Positions 1 to 7,405 of a stretch of 45,418 bases of DNA are shown piece after piece; positions within the stretch are counted from its first letter, which is position 1; the number at the start of each line of letters is the position of its first letter. This DNA comes from a bacterium (GTDB lineage Bacteria; Actinomycetota; Thermoleophilia; Solirubrobacterales; Solirubrobacteraceae). The notes under the pieces are model-generated. The model saw nothing but the letters and a program-made list of their open reading frames with translations, was not told the origin of the DNA and ran no database searches. The translations under genes and the position numbers were made by a program. The stretch is from assembly GCA_021323635.1 (NCBI GenBank), contig JAJPKQ010000029.1, forward strand, positions 1 to 45,418. The letters run 5' to 3'.

Positions 1-22
1 CCAGTGCCCAGCGAGATCCCTG

Positions 23-70
23 TCCAGGGTGAGACGCATGTCTCGACTCACCAGAGACCTATCACCTGGG
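23..70. repeat. 48-bp direct repeat, left copy
   Basis: This stretch matches 1058-1105 in the same orientation at 46 of 48 positions; the differences are in the segment after GCATGTC. The two copies enclose the first VapBC pair. Such phrases occur near insertion-sequence ends in actinobacteria, but no transposase is present here, so an IS origin is only inferred. Confidence 0.85.
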
Positions 71-321
71 ACATATGTCTTGAACCCACACACCCTCGCT
101 CACCCCTCAAGAATGCCCTGCTAATGCAGGTTTTTTGAGCGAGGAGGGATGGCGATCGATGCGCCCGGCCACGGCACGGGCGACGTGGCTCGCGTTGCGG
201 CCCAAAAAGGGTCGCCCTGGCATCGCATGAGCTCTCCCGGAGCGGAACAGGGCCTCCAGTCTGCCGGGGCGGTTTGCTCGCTTGCAGCTCTGCGCCGGCA
301 GAACCGAGGCACCCCACCGGC
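71..321. other. Non-coding stretch left of vapC1
   Basis: I see no convincing gene here. The open frames on both strands are arginine/serine-rich shadows. The part just after the repeat (about 70-118) could be further IS-end sequence, but there is no second copy in the window to compare with it. Confidence 0.4.
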
Positions 322-744
322 TCAGCTATCGGCCGGGAGGATCGTGAACGCCTCTCCGTAGAGTGGCGCAACTGCGCGCAAATGCCGCTCGTCGAAGCTG
401 AGGATGCGGGTGGTGCGGTATCGCCCCGCGAGCGCGACAAGCGCACAATCGGCCAGGCCGAGCGCCAGGTCGGCGTAGCGAGCGTCGATGTCGATGATCG
501 TCGCGTAGTCCTCGCGGTCAAGCGCAGCCACGATGAAGCGTCCGGCGGCGAGGTCTCGCAGGAATGCGCGGCGGGCCGATTGGCCCAAGCGCTGCCCGAG
601 CAGGTAGTCGATCTCTGCCGCAGTTGGTGCCGGGATGACCAGCGCTCCCGTCTCGGAGGTGATGAGCTCGAGAATCGCGCTGCGGCGCGGCTCTTCGCGG
701 TCGGCCAGGGCAACGACCGGCGCCGCATCGATCAGCAGCGTCAA
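322..744 (-). CDS. VapC-type PIN-domain toxin (pair 1)
   Basis: A 140-residue PIN-domain protein, the usual size for VapC. The four acidic residues expected for Mg-dependent RNase activity are visible: D6 in LLIDA, E44 in TAAEI, D99 in GLADCALVA and D118 in LSFDERH. VapC toxins cut tRNA or rRNA when free of antitoxin. The start codon overlaps the stop of the upstream ribbon-helix-helix antitoxin by four bases (741-744), the normal coupled arrangement. The RNA target cannot be read from sequence. Confidence 0.85.
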   Translation of the reverse strand: MTLLIDAAPVVALADREEPRRSAILELITSETGALVIPAPTAAEIDYLLGQRLGQSARRAFLRDLAAGRFIVAALDREDYATIIDIDARYADLALGLADCALVALAGRYRTTRILSFDERHLRAVAPLYGEAFTILPADS

Positions 745-977
745 CCTCCGAAGCCTTCCAGCAGCTCCTCCTCGGGGATCTCCGAGATCGGGCGGCAGTC
801 GCGATCGATCCGAGGGAAGCCGGCCGCGAGCGCAAAATCACGATCGCGCAGGGGAGCGGGCTCGTAGGCGTCGATTGCCGCGCGCAGGATCTCCGCCTGC
901 GGACGTCCCGCCTGGCGCGCGAGGCGGGCAAGCCGCTCGGCCTGCTCGTCCTCGAGGTAGACGCTCGTCTTTCGCAT
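741..977 (-). CDS. Ribbon-helix-helix antitoxin (pair 1)
   Basis: A 78-residue protein beginning MRKTSVYLED, a typical RHH/CopG strand followed by two helices (about residues 1-45). The acidic C-terminal tail (ISEIPEEELLEGF) would wrap and neutralise the toxin. A longer frame reaches 1046, but the extra 23 residues do not look like protein, and a -10 box ends six bases before the ATG at 977. I therefore take 977 as the start. It should repress its own promoter together with VapC. Confidence 0.8.
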   Translation of the reverse strand: MRKTSVYLEDEQAERLARLARQAGRPQAEILRAAIDAYEPAPLRDRDFALAAGFPRIDRDCRPISEIPEEELLEGFGG

Positions 978-1013
978 ACCGGCAGTATAGGGCACTATGT
1001 AGGGCAAATATGT
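978..1013 (-). promoter_or_regulatory. Promoter/operator of vapBC pair 1, apparently leaderless
   Basis: On the minus strand TATACT (984-989) is followed by six bases and then the ATG at 977, so transcription should start at or very near the A of the start codon. The 7-base word TAGGGCA occurs twice on the plus strand (988-994 and 1000-1006, period 12) over the -10 box, a plausible RHH operator. No good -35 box is visible. Confidence 0.5.
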
Positions 1014-1057
1014 GCGCTCGTGCTTCGCTTCACTAACAGCGCCCAAGATTATGCCGA

Positions 1058-1105
1058 TCCAGGGTGAGACGCATGTCCCGGCTCACCAGAGACCTATCAC
1101 CTGGG
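1058..1105. repeat. 48-bp direct repeat, right copy
   Basis: Second copy of the 23-70 repeat (46/48 identical), lying just upstream of the vapBC1 promoter and left of the second TA pair. Between 1106 and 1301 no gene is evident. Confidence 0.85.
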
Positions 1106-1301
1106 TCTAGGACCAGTGGTCCGAATCCACACTCAATAGCCCATTCTGAACTGCCTGCAAAGCGATGGCTTTCAGACCGACAGGGGTTGCGGAACGGTGT
1201 CCCGAAGGCCTCCCTCGCTGCGCCCGGCGACATCGAGCGGGGCGGCGAGCTCGGCGACCACTGTGAGCACGCGCCGCAAGTGCCGGCGGGCATCGGTCCA
1301 C

Positions 1302-1333
1302 ATGCGTGTATGCATGATACGATGCGTCTATGC
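1302..1333 (+). promoter_or_regulatory. Tandem operator and leaderless promoter of vapBC pair 2
   Basis: ATGCGTGTATGC (1302-1313) and ATGCGTCTATGC (1322-1333) are direct repeats with one mismatch and a 20-bp period, about two helical turns. A TACGAT -10 box (1318-1323) ends six bases before the ATG at 1330, so the message is probably leaderless. The second repeat overlaps the start codon, so bound antitoxin would block initiation. Confidence 0.55.
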
Positions 1334-1563
1334 CCAAGTCAATTCAGATTCGGGACATCGACGATGAGGTTTACCTCGGCTTGCGGCGCCGGGCCGCAGA
1401 GGCGGGCGTCAGCGTCCCCGAGCTGCTGCGCGCCGAGGCTGCGCGGCTGGCGGCCCGACCGAGCATCGCGACCTGGCTTGCATCAACGCGGAGCCGCTCG
1501 TCGGAGCTCGGCGCTGCGGCGGTCTTGCGGGCGCTTGACGAGCTGCGCGATGCTCGTAGTTGA
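1330..1563 (+). CDS. VapB/FitA-like antitoxin (pair 2)
   Basis: A 77-residue protein with an N-terminal RHH fold (MPKSIQIRDIDDEVYLGLRR) of the FitA/VapB type, then an extended C-terminal part expected to bind the toxin. It overlaps the start of the downstream VapC by 14 bases, giving translational coupling. The sequence differs from the pair 1 antitoxin, so the two systems are not recent duplicates. The tandem repeats before and across the start codon suggest autoregulation. Confidence 0.8.
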   Translation: MPKSIQIRDIDDEVYLGLRRRAAEAGVSVPELLRAEAARLAARPSIATWLASTRSRSSELGAAAVLRALDELRDARS

Positions 1564-2011
1564 CGCATCCTGCTTGGCGGAGGTCGTGCTCGCCGGACCT
1601 GATGCCGAGCCGGTGCGGGAGCGCTTTGCGGACGAGCCGGATCAAGTGGCGCCCCATCTCGTCGACGCCGAGGTGCTCGGGGTGGTGCGGCGCGCGCACC
1701 TGCGTGGAGAGATCGATCGGACTGCAGCCGGCCACGCGATCAGGGATCTCGGGTCTTGGCCGGCTACGCGGGTCGACCATCGGCCGCTGCTGGGGCGCGC
1801 ATGGCAGCTTCGCGACTGCCTCAGCGCGCCGGATGCTCTCTACGTGGCGCTTGCCGAGGCGCTTGGCGCGCCGCTCCTCACGCTCGATCGACGCCTTGCC
1901 CAAGTGAGCGGCCTGCGCTGCCAGATCGAGATTCCGCAGCCGCCGTGCGCAGCGCCCCACCGGACGGCAATGCGCTCGGGCTCGCGTGCAGGCAGCGCTC
2001 CTGATCAGTAG
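1550..2011 (+). CDS. VapC-type PIN-domain toxin (pair 2)
   Basis: A 153-residue PIN protein starting at the ATG inside the end of the antitoxin gene (MLVVDAS). The acidic site residues are D5, E41 (VDAEVLG), D95 (SAPDALYVA) and D113 (LTLDRRLA). The last 20 or so residues after the PIN fold are basic and proline-rich and may be extra. An open frame continues upstream to 1064, but that part runs through the repeat and operator and is not coding. Confidence 0.82.
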   Translation: MLVVDASCLAEVVLAGPDAEPVRERFADEPDQVAPHLVDAEVLGVVRRAHLRGEIDRTAAGHAIRDLGSWPATRVDHRPLLGRAWQLRDCLSAPDALYVALAEALGAPLLTLDRRLAQVSGLRCQIEIPQPPCAAPHRTAMRSGSRAGSAPDQ

Positions 2012-2025
2012 TCCCCCGCTGCGCC

Positions 2026-2041
2026 CCGCGGCGCGCCGCGG
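2026..2041. other. 16-bp perfect palindrome between vapC2 and the SDR gene
   Basis: CCGCGGCGCGCCGCGG is a perfect palindrome without loop, immediately before the first ATG of the SDR frame. It could be an operator, or chance in very GC-rich DNA; nothing else supports a role. Confidence 0.25.
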
Positions 2042-2878
2042 ATGACCGCGGCGTGCGCCCTGCGCAGACTTCACGACATGGCCCGATCGGGAGCCCCATC
2101 ACTGCGCACGCCACTGACCGAGCTGATCGATCTCAGCGGCCGCACCGCGATCGTCACCGGCGGTGCAATGGGGATCGGGCTTGGCATCGTCGGTCGCCTG
2201 CATGAGGCGGGCGCAAGCATCCTGATCGCCGACCTCGACCTGCAAGCTGCCGAAGCCGTCCGCGAGGCGCTGGTGGAGCGGAGGCCCGGCAGCGCCCATG
2301 CGGTCGGTGCTGACGTGAGCGATCCGGAGAGCGTGGAGAGGATGGTGAGCGCCGCGCTGGAGCGCTTCGACAGCCTCGACATACTGGTCAACAACGCCGG
2401 CATCTATCCCATGGCGCCGCTCGAGAAGCTCGACCTCAGCACCTTCAGGCACGTCATCGACGTCAACCTCACCGGTCTCTATCTATGCACCAAAGCGGCC
2501 GCAGAGCGCATGATCGCCCGGGGGCGCGGCGGCCGCATCATCAACGTCACATCGATCGACGCGCTGCATCCCTCGATGGTTGGCCTTGCTCCATACGACG
2601 CCTCCAAGCATGGCGCCTGGGGCTTCACAAAGAGCGTCGCGCTCGAGCTCGCCCCGCACCGCATCTGGGTCAACGCAATCGCCCCCGGCGGGATCGCGAC
2701 GCCAGGCACGGGCGACATGGGCGGCGAGGCGCTCAGGGAGTTCGAGGCTCAGATCCCGATGGGGCACATGGGCGACCCCGACGACATCGGGCGCGCTGCG
2801 CTGTATCTGGCATCCGAGCTCTCCAGCTACATGACCGGCGCCCAGATCGTCGTCGACGGCGGCCGGCTGCTCGCCTGA
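2042..2878 (+). CDS. Short-chain dehydrogenase/reductase (SDR)
   Basis: A classical SDR of 278 residues from the first ATG. The cofactor motif TGGAMGIG is at about 39-46, NNAG at 117-120, and the catalytic S171/Y185/K189 triad is present (YDASK). The C-terminal VDGG typical of the family is also there. The enzyme should oxidise or reduce an alcohol/ketone with NAD(P)H; the substrate is not predictable. The start is uncertain: neither 2042 nor the ATG at 2078 has a clear ribosome site, and the fold needs only residues from about 28 on. It stands alone. Confidence 0.85.
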   Translation: MTAACALRRLHDMARSGAPSLRTPLTELIDLSGRTAIVTGGAMGIGLGIVGRLHEAGASILIADLDLQAAEAVREALVERRPGSAHAVGADVSDPESVERMVSAALERFDSLDILVNNAGIYPMAPLEKLDLSTFRHVIDVNLTGLYLCTKAAAERMIARGRGGRIINVTSIDALHPSMVGLAPYDASKHGAWGFTKSVALELAPHRIWVNAIAPGGIATPGTGDMGGEALREFEAQIPMGHMGDPDDIGRAALYLASELSSYMTGAQIVVDGGRLLA

Positions 2879-2949
2879 GGCCCTCGCCGACGGGCGCCAC
2901 GAAGCGACTCGGTCGCAGCCCGAAAGCGATCGCTTGCGCTCTCCCCCGC

Positions 2950-4092
2950 TCAGCTGCTGGCGACCAGCGAGAAGACTGGCGGCAGCCGCGAGGCGACCGT
3001 GAACCAGCTCTTGCCCCCGTCGCCAGAGCCGAACACCTCGCCCGAGGTGGAGCCGAAATAGAGCTCGAGCGCCGATCCCTCCCCGGTCCAGTCGAGGGCG
3101 TGGCGCAGCACCGTCAGATAGGCACCCTCCTGAGGCAGGCCCTCGCCGCGCGCCATCCAGCTGGCGCCGGCATCGCGCGTCTCAAAGACGCGGACACGAC
3201 CATCAGGCGTGACGCGATCCATGTCGGCGCTGAGCGGAATGACAAAGGCGCTGTCGGGGTCCGCCGGGTCGATCGCCAGCGGAAAGCCGAAGTCCGAGGG
3301 CAGCCCGGCACCGATCTCGCACCAGCTCCTACCGGCATCGTCAGAGCGATAAACGCCGCCGTGGAACTGCATGAACATCCGCTCCGGCGCCAGGGGGGCG
3401 CGGTGAAGGCGATGCACGCACAGCGGCGGCACACCGGCCTGCTCGGCAGCGCGACCGCTCTGCTCCAGGCGCTCGCGGACCTCCTCAGGCACCTCATCCG
3501 GAAGGTAGCGGGCCACCAGACCGCTGTTGCCCTGCTGCCAGGAGGCGCCGCCGTCCTCGCTGAGCCAGACGCCTGAAGCGGAGACAGCCAGCGCAATCCG
3601 CTCCGGGTCACCCGGCCAGGTGGAGATCGAGTGCAGGCAGAGCCCGCCGCCGCCGGCCTGCCAGCAGGAGCGCGTGGGATGCTCCCAGAGCGCACCATTC
3701 AGAGACCAGCTCTCCCCGCCGTCCTCGCTTTCAAAGAGCACGCCCGGGTCGCCACCTGCATAGAGCAGGCCGTCGCGCTGCCCGGCGACGATAACCCAGA
3801 CGCGCTGCAGCGCCTGCTGGCCTCCGGGCGGCAGCGCCACGCCCTGCGCCTGGCGCCAGGCTCCGCCGGGGTGCTCAGCGCTCCACGCGCTCGGCTCCTC
3901 ATCGGTGTACCAGATCTTCGGGCCGTAGAAGGGCGAGGTGCTGGTCGCAAGCACGCGACCGCTGCGAGGATCGCGCATTGCATAGTCGACCGGCTCGCCC
4001 GCAAACGCCCGCGCGCTTGCGCTGAATCCGTCTTCCGGCGCCCCGCTGAGCGCGAACAGGCCCTTCTTGGTTCCGACCAGCAGCTCGGTCAT
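2950..4092 (-). CDS. BNR/sialidase-repeat beta-propeller protein
   Basis: A 380-residue protein with at least five Asp-box (BNR) motifs of the form S-x-D-x-G-x-S/T-W (SEDGGESW, SEDGGASW, SDDAGRSW, TRDAGASW, SGDGGKSW), as in sialidase-like propellers. There is no signal peptide; it begins MTELLVGTKKGLF, so it is probably cytoplasmic. No sialidase catalytic Arg triad is recognisable, so exo-sialidase activity should not be assumed. The start overlaps the stop of the MoaD-like gene by four bases (ATGA), so the two are translationally coupled. GGAGCGAG is a fair ribosome site. Confidence 0.75.
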   Translation of the reverse strand: MTELLVGTKKGLFALSGAPEDGFSASARAFAGEPVDYAMRDPRSGRVLATSTSPFYGPKIWYTDEEPSAWSAEHPGGAWRQAQGVALPPGGQQALQRVWVIVAGQRDGLLYAGGDPGVLFESEDGGESWSLNGALWEHPTRSCWQAGGGGLCLHSISTWPGDPERIALAVSASGVWLSEDGGASWQQGNSGLVARYLPDEVPEEVRERLEQSGRAAEQAGVPPLCVHRLHRAPLAPERMFMQFHGGVYRSDDAGRSWCEIGAGLPSDFGFPLAIDPADPDSAFVIPLSADMDRVTPDGRVRVFETRDAGASWMARGEGLPQEGAYLTVLRHALDWTGEGSALELYFGSTSGEVFGSGDGGKSWFTVASRLPPVFSLVASS

Positions 4093-4388
4093 CTCGCTCC
4101 TTGCCTTTCACGTCGATCTGGTTGCGGACATCCGCCGGATATCGCCGGCAGCACCTCGACGCGGTCCTCGCTGCGGAGCGCTGTCGCCTTGCCGCTGCGC
4201 TCGCCGTTCACAAAGACGTTTATGTGCGGACGAATGAGACCGCGCTCGTCAAGTATCCAGCCTGCCACCGCCGGGTGCTCCACCTCCAGCGCACGCAGCA
4301 CCTCGCCGACGCTGCGACCATCCAGCCGGTGCTCTGAGCGATCGCCGGCAAGGCGCTTGAGAGGCCCGTGCACGCGGACTTGCGGCAT
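4089..4388 (-). CDS. MoaD/ThiS-like ubiquitin-fold protein with C-terminal tail
   Basis: A 99-residue beta-grasp protein starting MPQVRVHGPL, with MoaD-family segments VGEVLRALE and INVFVNGE. MoaD and ThiS work as sulfur carriers through a C-terminal Gly-Gly. Here the diglycine (LPAISGG) is followed by 13 more residues (CPQPDRRERQGAR), so activation would need proteolysis or the protein has another role. The longer frame to 4592 is rejected because the fold starts at 4388, preceded by GGAAGA. Its direct partner is the BNR-repeat gene, which overlaps it. Confidence 0.7.
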   Translation of the reverse strand: MPQVRVHGPLKRLAGDRSEHRLDGRSVGEVLRALEVEHPAVAGWILDERGLIRPHINVFVNGERSGKATALRSEDRVEVLPAISGGCPQPDRRERQGAR

Positions 4389-4510
4389 CGCACGATTCTT
4401 CCACGCGGGCGTTGCACACGCTGAGCGGCTGGGCGGCGAGCTGTAGACTCCCACGCCCTCGGCCTGATCATGCTCTGCATCAGAACACCTCACCAGCGGC
4501 GGCGAGTAGC

Positions 4511-5233
4511 GTGCGGCTGAAGCTCTACGTCGTCCACGGCTCGCACCCCTGCGCCGCCGTCGAACGGGCACTGGCGATGAAGGGTCTTTCATACGACGTG
4601 GTCGAGTGGCTGCCGCCGCTGCACGCGCCGCTGCAGCGGGTGATCTTCGGCGTCCGCACGGTGCCGGGGCTGAAGTTCGAGGGCGAGAGGCTCACCGGCT
4701 CAAGGACGATCATGCGCCGGCTGGATGAGCTTGTCCCCGACCCGCCTCTCTTCCCGCGCGATGCAGAGCGACGTCGGCTGGTCGAGGAGGCGGAGGCGTG
4801 GGGAGAGGAGGTTCTTCAGCCTGTCGCCCGGGAGCTGCTTTGGACAGGCCTGCGTCGCAGCCCGCAGGCGCTGGTCAGCTATGCCGAGCACGCCAAGATC
4901 CGGCTGCCGGCAGCAGCCATCCGCCTGAGCGCCCCGCTGATCGCGCGACTGGAGGGCCTGCTCAATCGAACCGGAGACGCCGTGGCGCGGGCCGACCTCC
5001 AGGCGCTGCCCGGTCAGCTTGACCGCGTCGATCGTTGGATCGCCGATGCAACGATCGGCGATCTCGAGCACCCGAACGCAGCCGACCTGCAGATCGCATC
5101 GACGATCCGCCTGCTGATGACCGCCGCCGACGTGCTTCCGCTGATCGAGGGCAGGCCGTGCGCGCAGCTTGCGCTTGCGCTGTTCCCGAACGTCGATGGC
5201 ACGCTTCCTGTCGGGTCGCTTCCGCGCGCCTGA
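4511..5233 (+). CDS. Glutathione S-transferase-like protein
   Basis: A 240-residue protein. The N-terminus (RLKLYVVHGSHPC...ALAMKGLSYDVVEW) is a thioredoxin-fold GST N-domain with Cys in the SHPC turn, and VPGLKF plus GSRTIMRRLDEL match the glutathione-binding region. A helical C-domain follows. I start at the GTG at 4511 with GGCGAG upstream; the frame extends further but codes nothing GST-like. Actinobacteria usually lack glutathione, so a mycothiol-linked or different role is possible. Confidence 0.7.
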   Translation: MRLKLYVVHGSHPCAAVERALAMKGLSYDVVEWLPPLHAPLQRVIFGVRTVPGLKFEGERLTGSRTIMRRLDELVPDPPLFPRDAERRRLVEEAEAWGEEVLQPVARELLWTGLRRSPQALVSYAEHAKIRLPAAAIRLSAPLIARLEGLLNRTGDAVARADLQALPGQLDRVDRWIADATIGDLEHPNAADLQIASTIRLLMTAADVLPLIEGRPCAQLALALFPNVDGTLPVGSLPRA

Positions 5234-5294
5234 TCGCTTGCATCCCGCTCGCGCTCCACGGATGCAGCCGGGCTGCGAGCGGCCGCGCGCACCC

Positions 5295-5318
5295 GCTGGC
5301 CGGCGCCTGTCGGCCAGC
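5295..5318. terminator. Hairpin between convergent GST and EAL genes
   Basis: GCTGGCCG - 8-base loop - CGGCCAGC gives a perfect 8-bp stem between two convergent genes. There is no T-tract, as is common for actinobacterial terminators, so this is a position-based call. Confidence 0.4.
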
Positions 5319-5341
5319 AGCGGCAGCCGTGCCCGGGCGGC

Positions 5342-7273
5342 TCAGGCGGCCTTCTTGGGCGTCGCCTGCATCTCGCCAAGGCCACTTGCGTCGAGAGCCG
5401 GCGCGCGGGGCGCCCCAAGCAACATCGCCTCGGCATCAGCCAGCTCGAGCGGACGGGCAAATAGGAAGCCCTGACCGAGGTCGCAGCCCTCGGACCGCAG
5501 CGTGAAGAGCTCCTCCTTGTGCTCGATGCCCTCGGCGACGGTCTCGATCGAGAGCGACTTGCCCAGTCCGATCAGGGTGCGCATGAAGGTGAGAGCCTCA
5601 CGCCCCGCCCCCAGTCTCGAGACGAACGCGCGGTCGATCTTGAGCGCGTCGACCGGGAAGCGCTGCAGGTGCGCAAGCGAGGAGTAGCCGGTGCCGAAGT
5701 CGTCGATTGCTATCCGCGCTCCAAGCCCCTTGATCCGGCGCAAGAGCTCGACGGTGTCATCGACATTGCGCATCAACGCGGTCTCAGTCACCTCCAGCAC
5801 GAGTCGCTGCGCATCCAGCCCGCTCTCGGCGAGGGCTGCCTCCACGTCACCCAGCAGTCGGTCGCTGTCCAGCTGGCGCGCGGAGACGTTGACCGCGATC
5901 CGGCCCGCATAGCCCGCACGCGCCCAGGCGGCGCCCTGCGCGCAGGCCTCCCGCAGCACCCACGCACCGATCTCGACGATCAGACCCGACTCCTCGGCCA
6001 GCGGGATGAAGTCGTTGGGCGGGACCACCCCGCGCTCGCTGTGCCTCCAGCGAATCAGCGCCTCCACGGCGGTGACGTGTGAGCGCGTGAGGTCGAAGAT
6101 CGGCTGGTAGACGAGAAACAGCTCATCGCGCTTTTGAGCATCGCGCAGTGCAAGCTCAAGCGCCGCGCGGCTCTGAATGGCGTCCTGAAGCTTGCGCTCA
6201 TAGAGCACGAAGCGGTTGCGTCCGTTGCGCTTGGCCGCGTAGAGCGCGGCGTTGGCGTCGCGCAGGAGCTCCTCGGCCGAGGGCCGCACCCCGGCGGCTA
6301 TGCCGATGCTCACGCTCACGCTGACCGACTTCTGGCCGTCCGCGTCAAGCGCGAAGGGAGGACGGAGGGATTCGAGCAGTCGCTCCGCGATCAGCTCCGG
6401 CCCGGCCTCGAGCAGGGCGCCCTCACAGACCGCGACAAACTCGTTGCCGCCGAGGCGCCCGAGCGTGTCGCTGCCGCGCAGGGTGTCATCGAGCCTGGCT
6501 GCAAGCGCCCGCAGCAGCTGGTCGCCGGCCGCGCGACCGAGCGATTCGTTGACCGCGCGGAAGTTGTCGATGTCGATCGAGAGCGCCGCGACCGGCGTGC
6601 CGTTGCGCCCGGCCCGGGCCAGCATCTGCTCGGTGCGGTCGAGGATCAGCGCGCGATTGGGCAGGCCGGTCAGCGCATCGTGCGTGGCGACGTACGCCAG
6701 CTCATCCTTGCTCTGCGCCAGCTGCGCGTCCGCGTCCTGTCGTTCGTGGTCGACCGCCCGGCACAGTCGCACAAAGCTCACCTCCAGCGCGCCCTGCAGC
6801 ACGCTCAGCGCTTCCGCCAGCGCCCGATCGGGAACGCAAAGCTCAGCTGCGCTCGCACGCAGGACTGCTGCAGTCGCGTCGCGCCAGGCAAGCCAGCGCT
6901 CGCCGATCTCCTGAAGCGTCGCGCTGCGATGCGCAAAGAGCTCTGAGTAGAGCTGCGAGGACTGCCGGCCTGCCTCGCGGGCAGCCTCCGACCCCTCCCC
7001 CGAGAGCCAGCGCGCGATCCCGGTCGTCGAGATCCGGTTTATGCGCTCGAAGGCGCTCTGCGTGTCCGGATCGCCGCCATAGCCCAGCTCGCGGATGCGC
7101 GCGCCCGTGCGCGCAACCACCTCCGCGACCCGCTCGAGGAGCGCGGCGCCCAGCAGATGGGCCTCCTCGCTCAGCGCTGTCACTGCGACCGGAGGCAGCG
7201 CGGCGCGCGGGGTCGAACCCTCGAATGCGTCCTGACCAGGCATCACAGCCATGATCGGCGACTGTGGCGCCAA
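5342..7273 (-). CDS. Cyclic-di-GMP protein with degenerate GGDEF and intact EAL domain
   Basis: A 643-residue cytosolic protein with no membrane helix. Residues about 30-190 are an alpha-helical sensor-like region. About 195-360 is a GGDEF domain whose signature reads GGNEF (275-279). About 375-625 is an EAL domain with EAL at 404-406 and the metal and catalytic motifs NVSARQL, EVTETAL, DDFGTGYSSL, KIDRAF and ETVAEGIE. The likely net activity is c-di-GMP hydrolysis, with the GGDEF half regulatory (inference; GGNEF may retain some activity). Starts at M8 or M11 are alternatives. Confidence 0.88.
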   Translation of the reverse strand: MAPQSPIMAVMPGQDAFEGSTPRAALPPVAVTALSEEAHLLGAALLERVAEVVARTGARIRELGYGGDPDTQSAFERINRISTTGIARWLSGEGSEAAREAGRQSSQLYSELFAHRSATLQEIGERWLAWRDATAAVLRASAAELCVPDRALAEALSVLQGALEVSFVRLCRAVDHERQDADAQLAQSKDELAYVATHDALTGLPNRALILDRTEQMLARAGRNGTPVAALSIDIDNFRAVNESLGRAAGDQLLRALAARLDDTLRGSDTLGRLGGNEFVAVCEGALLEAGPELIAERLLESLRPPFALDADGQKSVSVSVSIGIAAGVRPSAEELLRDANAALYAAKRNGRNRFVLYERKLQDAIQSRAALELALRDAQKRDELFLVYQPIFDLTRSHVTAVEALIRWRHSERGVVPPNDFIPLAEESGLIVEIGAWVLREACAQGAAWARAGYAGRIAVNVSARQLDSDRLLGDVEAALAESGLDAQRLVLEVTETALMRNVDDTVELLRRIKGLGARIAIDDFGTGYSSLAHLQRFPVDALKIDRAFVSRLGAGREALTFMRTLIGLGKSLSIETVAEGIEHKEELFTLRSEGCDLGQGFLFARPLELADAEAMLLGAPRAPALDASGLGEMQATPKKAA

Positions 7274-7405
7274 TCGTTACGCAAACACGGGAATCGCTGG
7301 ACGCAACGGCGCAAGCCGCGCTCAGCGCGGTGCCTTGGCTCGAACACCCGTCCAGCCGCGCGGCCGCCGAACAGCGCTACGCAGCGCTCCTCTCGACCCG
7401 CCCGC

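Noticed and set aside
6134-6946. Long plus-strand ORF (270 codons) opposite the EAL gene
   Set aside because: Antisense shadow; composition and lack of motifs argue against it.
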